The position numbers and the translations under genes were made by a program. The notes below the pieces were generated by a model, which did no database searches, had not been told where the DNA came from, and saw nothing but the letters and a program-made list of their open reading frames with translations. Below, piece after piece: positions 6,486 to 7,543 of a stretch of DNA of 7,543 nt. The stretch's first letter is position 1. Each line of letters starts with the position of its first letter. This DNA is from JAYFRE01 sp034926235 (GTDB lineage: Bacteria; Pseudomonadota; Alphaproteobacteria; Rhodospirillales; Magnetospirillaceae), in contig JAYFRE010000162.1 of the NCBI GenBank assembly GCA_034926235.1, positions 1-7,543 of the forward strand. Reading direction: 5' to 3'.

Positions 6486-7010
6486 ATGCGCTCTTCTGGA
6501 CATACCTCCTCCCTGCCCGCCGGGTGGCGTCCGATGGCGGAAACGGACATTCCCTCCGTCGCCTCGATCGCGGATCGCGTCCATCCGGCTTTCCCCGAGG
6601 ACCCCGCCATCTTCGCCGAACGCCGTCAGCTTCACCCCGAAGGATGCTGGGTTCTGGACCGGGATGGCGGTCTTGCCGGCTATCTCGTCAGCCATCCCTG
6701 GCGCGCAGGCCGAGTGCCGGCCTTAAACGCGCTTTTGGGATGCCTACCTTCTGACCCCGACCTTTTTTACATCCACGATCTGGCCCTGCTGCCCGCCGCG
6801 CGCGGTTCGAACGCCCCCCGGCCCGTGCTCGAACGGATCGTCAGCCATGCCCACGGACAGGGATTCGCACGAATGGCGCTGGTCGCGGTCAATGGATCGA
6901 TCCCGTTCTGGATCCGGTTCGGATTCCGGGTGCAAGAGAACGAGGTTCCCGCCGCGGCTTTGCACCATTACGAAGAGTCCGCGCGGTTGATGACGCGCCC
7001 CTTGCCTTAA
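6486..7010 (+). CDS. GNAT-family N-acetyltransferase
   Basis: This is a single-domain GNAT protein of 174 residues, expected to move acetyl from acetyl-CoA to an amine; the acceptor cannot be told. The fold order is visible: an opening WRPMAETDIPSVASIAD (14-30), HPAFPED (33-39), a middle beta strand WVLDRDGGLAGYLVSHPW (55-72), the acetyl-CoA strand FYIHDLALLP (94-103), the loop ARGSNAPRP (105-113), and the late strand and helix MALVAVNGSIPFWIRFGF (130-147). The loop departs from the R/Q-x-x-G-x-G/A consensus, with Asn109 and Pro111 in place of small residues. I chose the ATG at 6486, 13 nt after queD, because the RPM segment before the next ATG (6534) is part of the first strand. No good ribosome site is seen, so coupling to queD is likely. 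It is not a known queuosine enzyme and may only be a passenger in the operon. Confidence 0.85.
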   Translation: MRSSGHTSSLPAGWRPMAETDIPSVASIADRVHPAFPEDPAIFAERRQLHPEGCWVLDRDGGLAGYLVSHPWRAGRVPALNALLGCLPSDPDLFYIHDLALLPAARGSNAPRPVLERIVSHAHGQGFARMALVAVNGSIPFWIRFGFRVQENEVPAAALHHYEESARLMTRPLP

Positions 7011-7017
7011 GCAGCCG

Positions 7018-7543
7018 TTACCGGCCGGTGCGCGCCGAACGGGTGACCCCGACCGATGCGGCGAGAATAAGGGCGATGCCGAGCCATTTGATCAAAGGCA
7101 GGCTTTCTCCCAGAATCAGCATGCCCATCACCGCGCCCACGACGGGTTCGCCGCAGGTCAAAATGCTGAAGGTCTTGGCGGGCAACCGGCGTAGCGCAAC
7201 CATTTCCAGCGAATAGGGAATGGCGCTCGACAACAAAGCGACACAGAGCGCAACCATCAGGACCCGCTGATCCAAAAGCGCTGCCCCGCCTTCGGCGATG
7301 CCGAAAGGCAAGGCGATGACGGTACCGATGATCATCCCGATCGCGGGCGCCCCGGCCCCCGACATGCCGCCAGCGCGCTTGCCGGTCAGGATATAGGCGG
7401 CCCAGCAGAGCCCGGCGGTGAAAGCGAAAGCAATCCCGACCGGATCGAAAGCCTCGTGCGTCCCTTGCAATGGCAACAGCACGGCCAGGCCGGCAACGGC
7501 CAGCGCGATCCAAAGCAGATCGACCGGACGGCGGGAAAACAGG
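7018..7543 (-). CDS. EamA/RhtA-like inner-membrane transporter, C-terminal fragment
   Basis: About 174 residues of a drug/metabolite transporter (DMT) superfamily permease are visible; the N-terminal part lies beyond the right edge, as the frame stays open to 7543. Full proteins have about 290 residues, ten membrane helices and two EamA repeats; the second repeat is present here. Hydrophobic segments include WIALAVAGLAVLLPL, IAFAFTAGLCWAAYIL, IGMIIGTVIALPFGI, VLMVALCVALLSSAI, VVGAVMGMLILGESL and WLGIALILAASVGV. The stretch IPYSLEMVALRRLPAKTF is characteristic of the RhtA branch (threonine/homoserine exporters), so amino acid or related metabolite efflux is plausible but not proven. It is convergent with the GNAT gene, with 7 nt between stop codons and no room for a separate terminator. 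GTG at 7482 is an internal codon, not the start. Confidence 0.88.
   Translation of the reverse strand, partial: LFSRRPVDLLWIALAVAGLAVLLPLQGTHEAFDPVGIAFAFTAGLCWAAYILTGKRAGGMSGAGAPAIGMIIGTVIALPFGIAEGGAALLDQRVLMVALCVALLSSAIPYSLEMVALRRLPAKTFSILTCGEPVVGAVMGMLILGESLPLIKWLGIALILAASVGVTRSARTGR

Noticed and set aside
7011..7029. ACCGGCCGGT palindrome between the convergent genes as a terminator
   Set aside because: It lies at the stop and last codons of the permease gene, has no loop and no T-tract, and is common in GC-rich DNA.

Overview
The window looks like chromosomal DNA from a GC-rich alphaproteobacterium, perhaps of the Rhodospirillales type. That placement is inferred from GC-rich coding with strong G/C third positions, the protein sequences, and gene order; no search was run. 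The content is mostly core housekeeping. I found no mobile element, CRISPR array, tRNA or rRNA gene, and no convincing undescribed multi-gene system. What deserves a second look is the regulatory DNA around the ribosomal operon and a few details in the accessory genes.

Minus strand, 5185 down to 1: the classical cluster rpsB - tsf - pyrH - frr - uppS - cdsA - dxr, with dxr cut by the left edge. It links translation (ribosomal protein S2, EF-Ts, ribosome recycling factor) to UMP kinase, undecaprenyl-diphosphate synthesis, CDP-diacylglycerol synthesis and the first committed step of the MEP isoprenoid pathway. Genes from pyrH to dxr are very tightly spaced (3, 9 and 15 nt gaps, then a short overlap), suggesting one transcript with translational coupling. 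The two wide gaps, rpsB-tsf (132 nt) and tsf-pyrH (244 nt), each hold a strong hairpin that may act as a terminator or attenuator.

5186-5489: a 304-nt divergent intergenic region. It holds a well-formed promoter for rpsB (TTGCAA, 17 bp, TATTTA), nested dyad symmetry over that promoter, and a structured leader of about 120 nt with a perfect 16-bp palindrome. This is the most interesting non-coding part of the window. No clear promoter for the rightward genes was recognised.

Plus strand, 5490-7010: queE and queD, overlapping by ATGA, are two consecutive early enzymes of 7-deazaguanine (queuosine) synthesis. They are followed after 13 nt by a GNAT acetyltransferase with an unusual acetyl-CoA loop. 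Queuosine modifies tRNA anticodons, so both sides of the divergent region serve translation.

Minus strand, 7018-7543: the C-terminal part of an EamA/RhtA-like permease, convergent with the GNAT gene and cut by the right edge.
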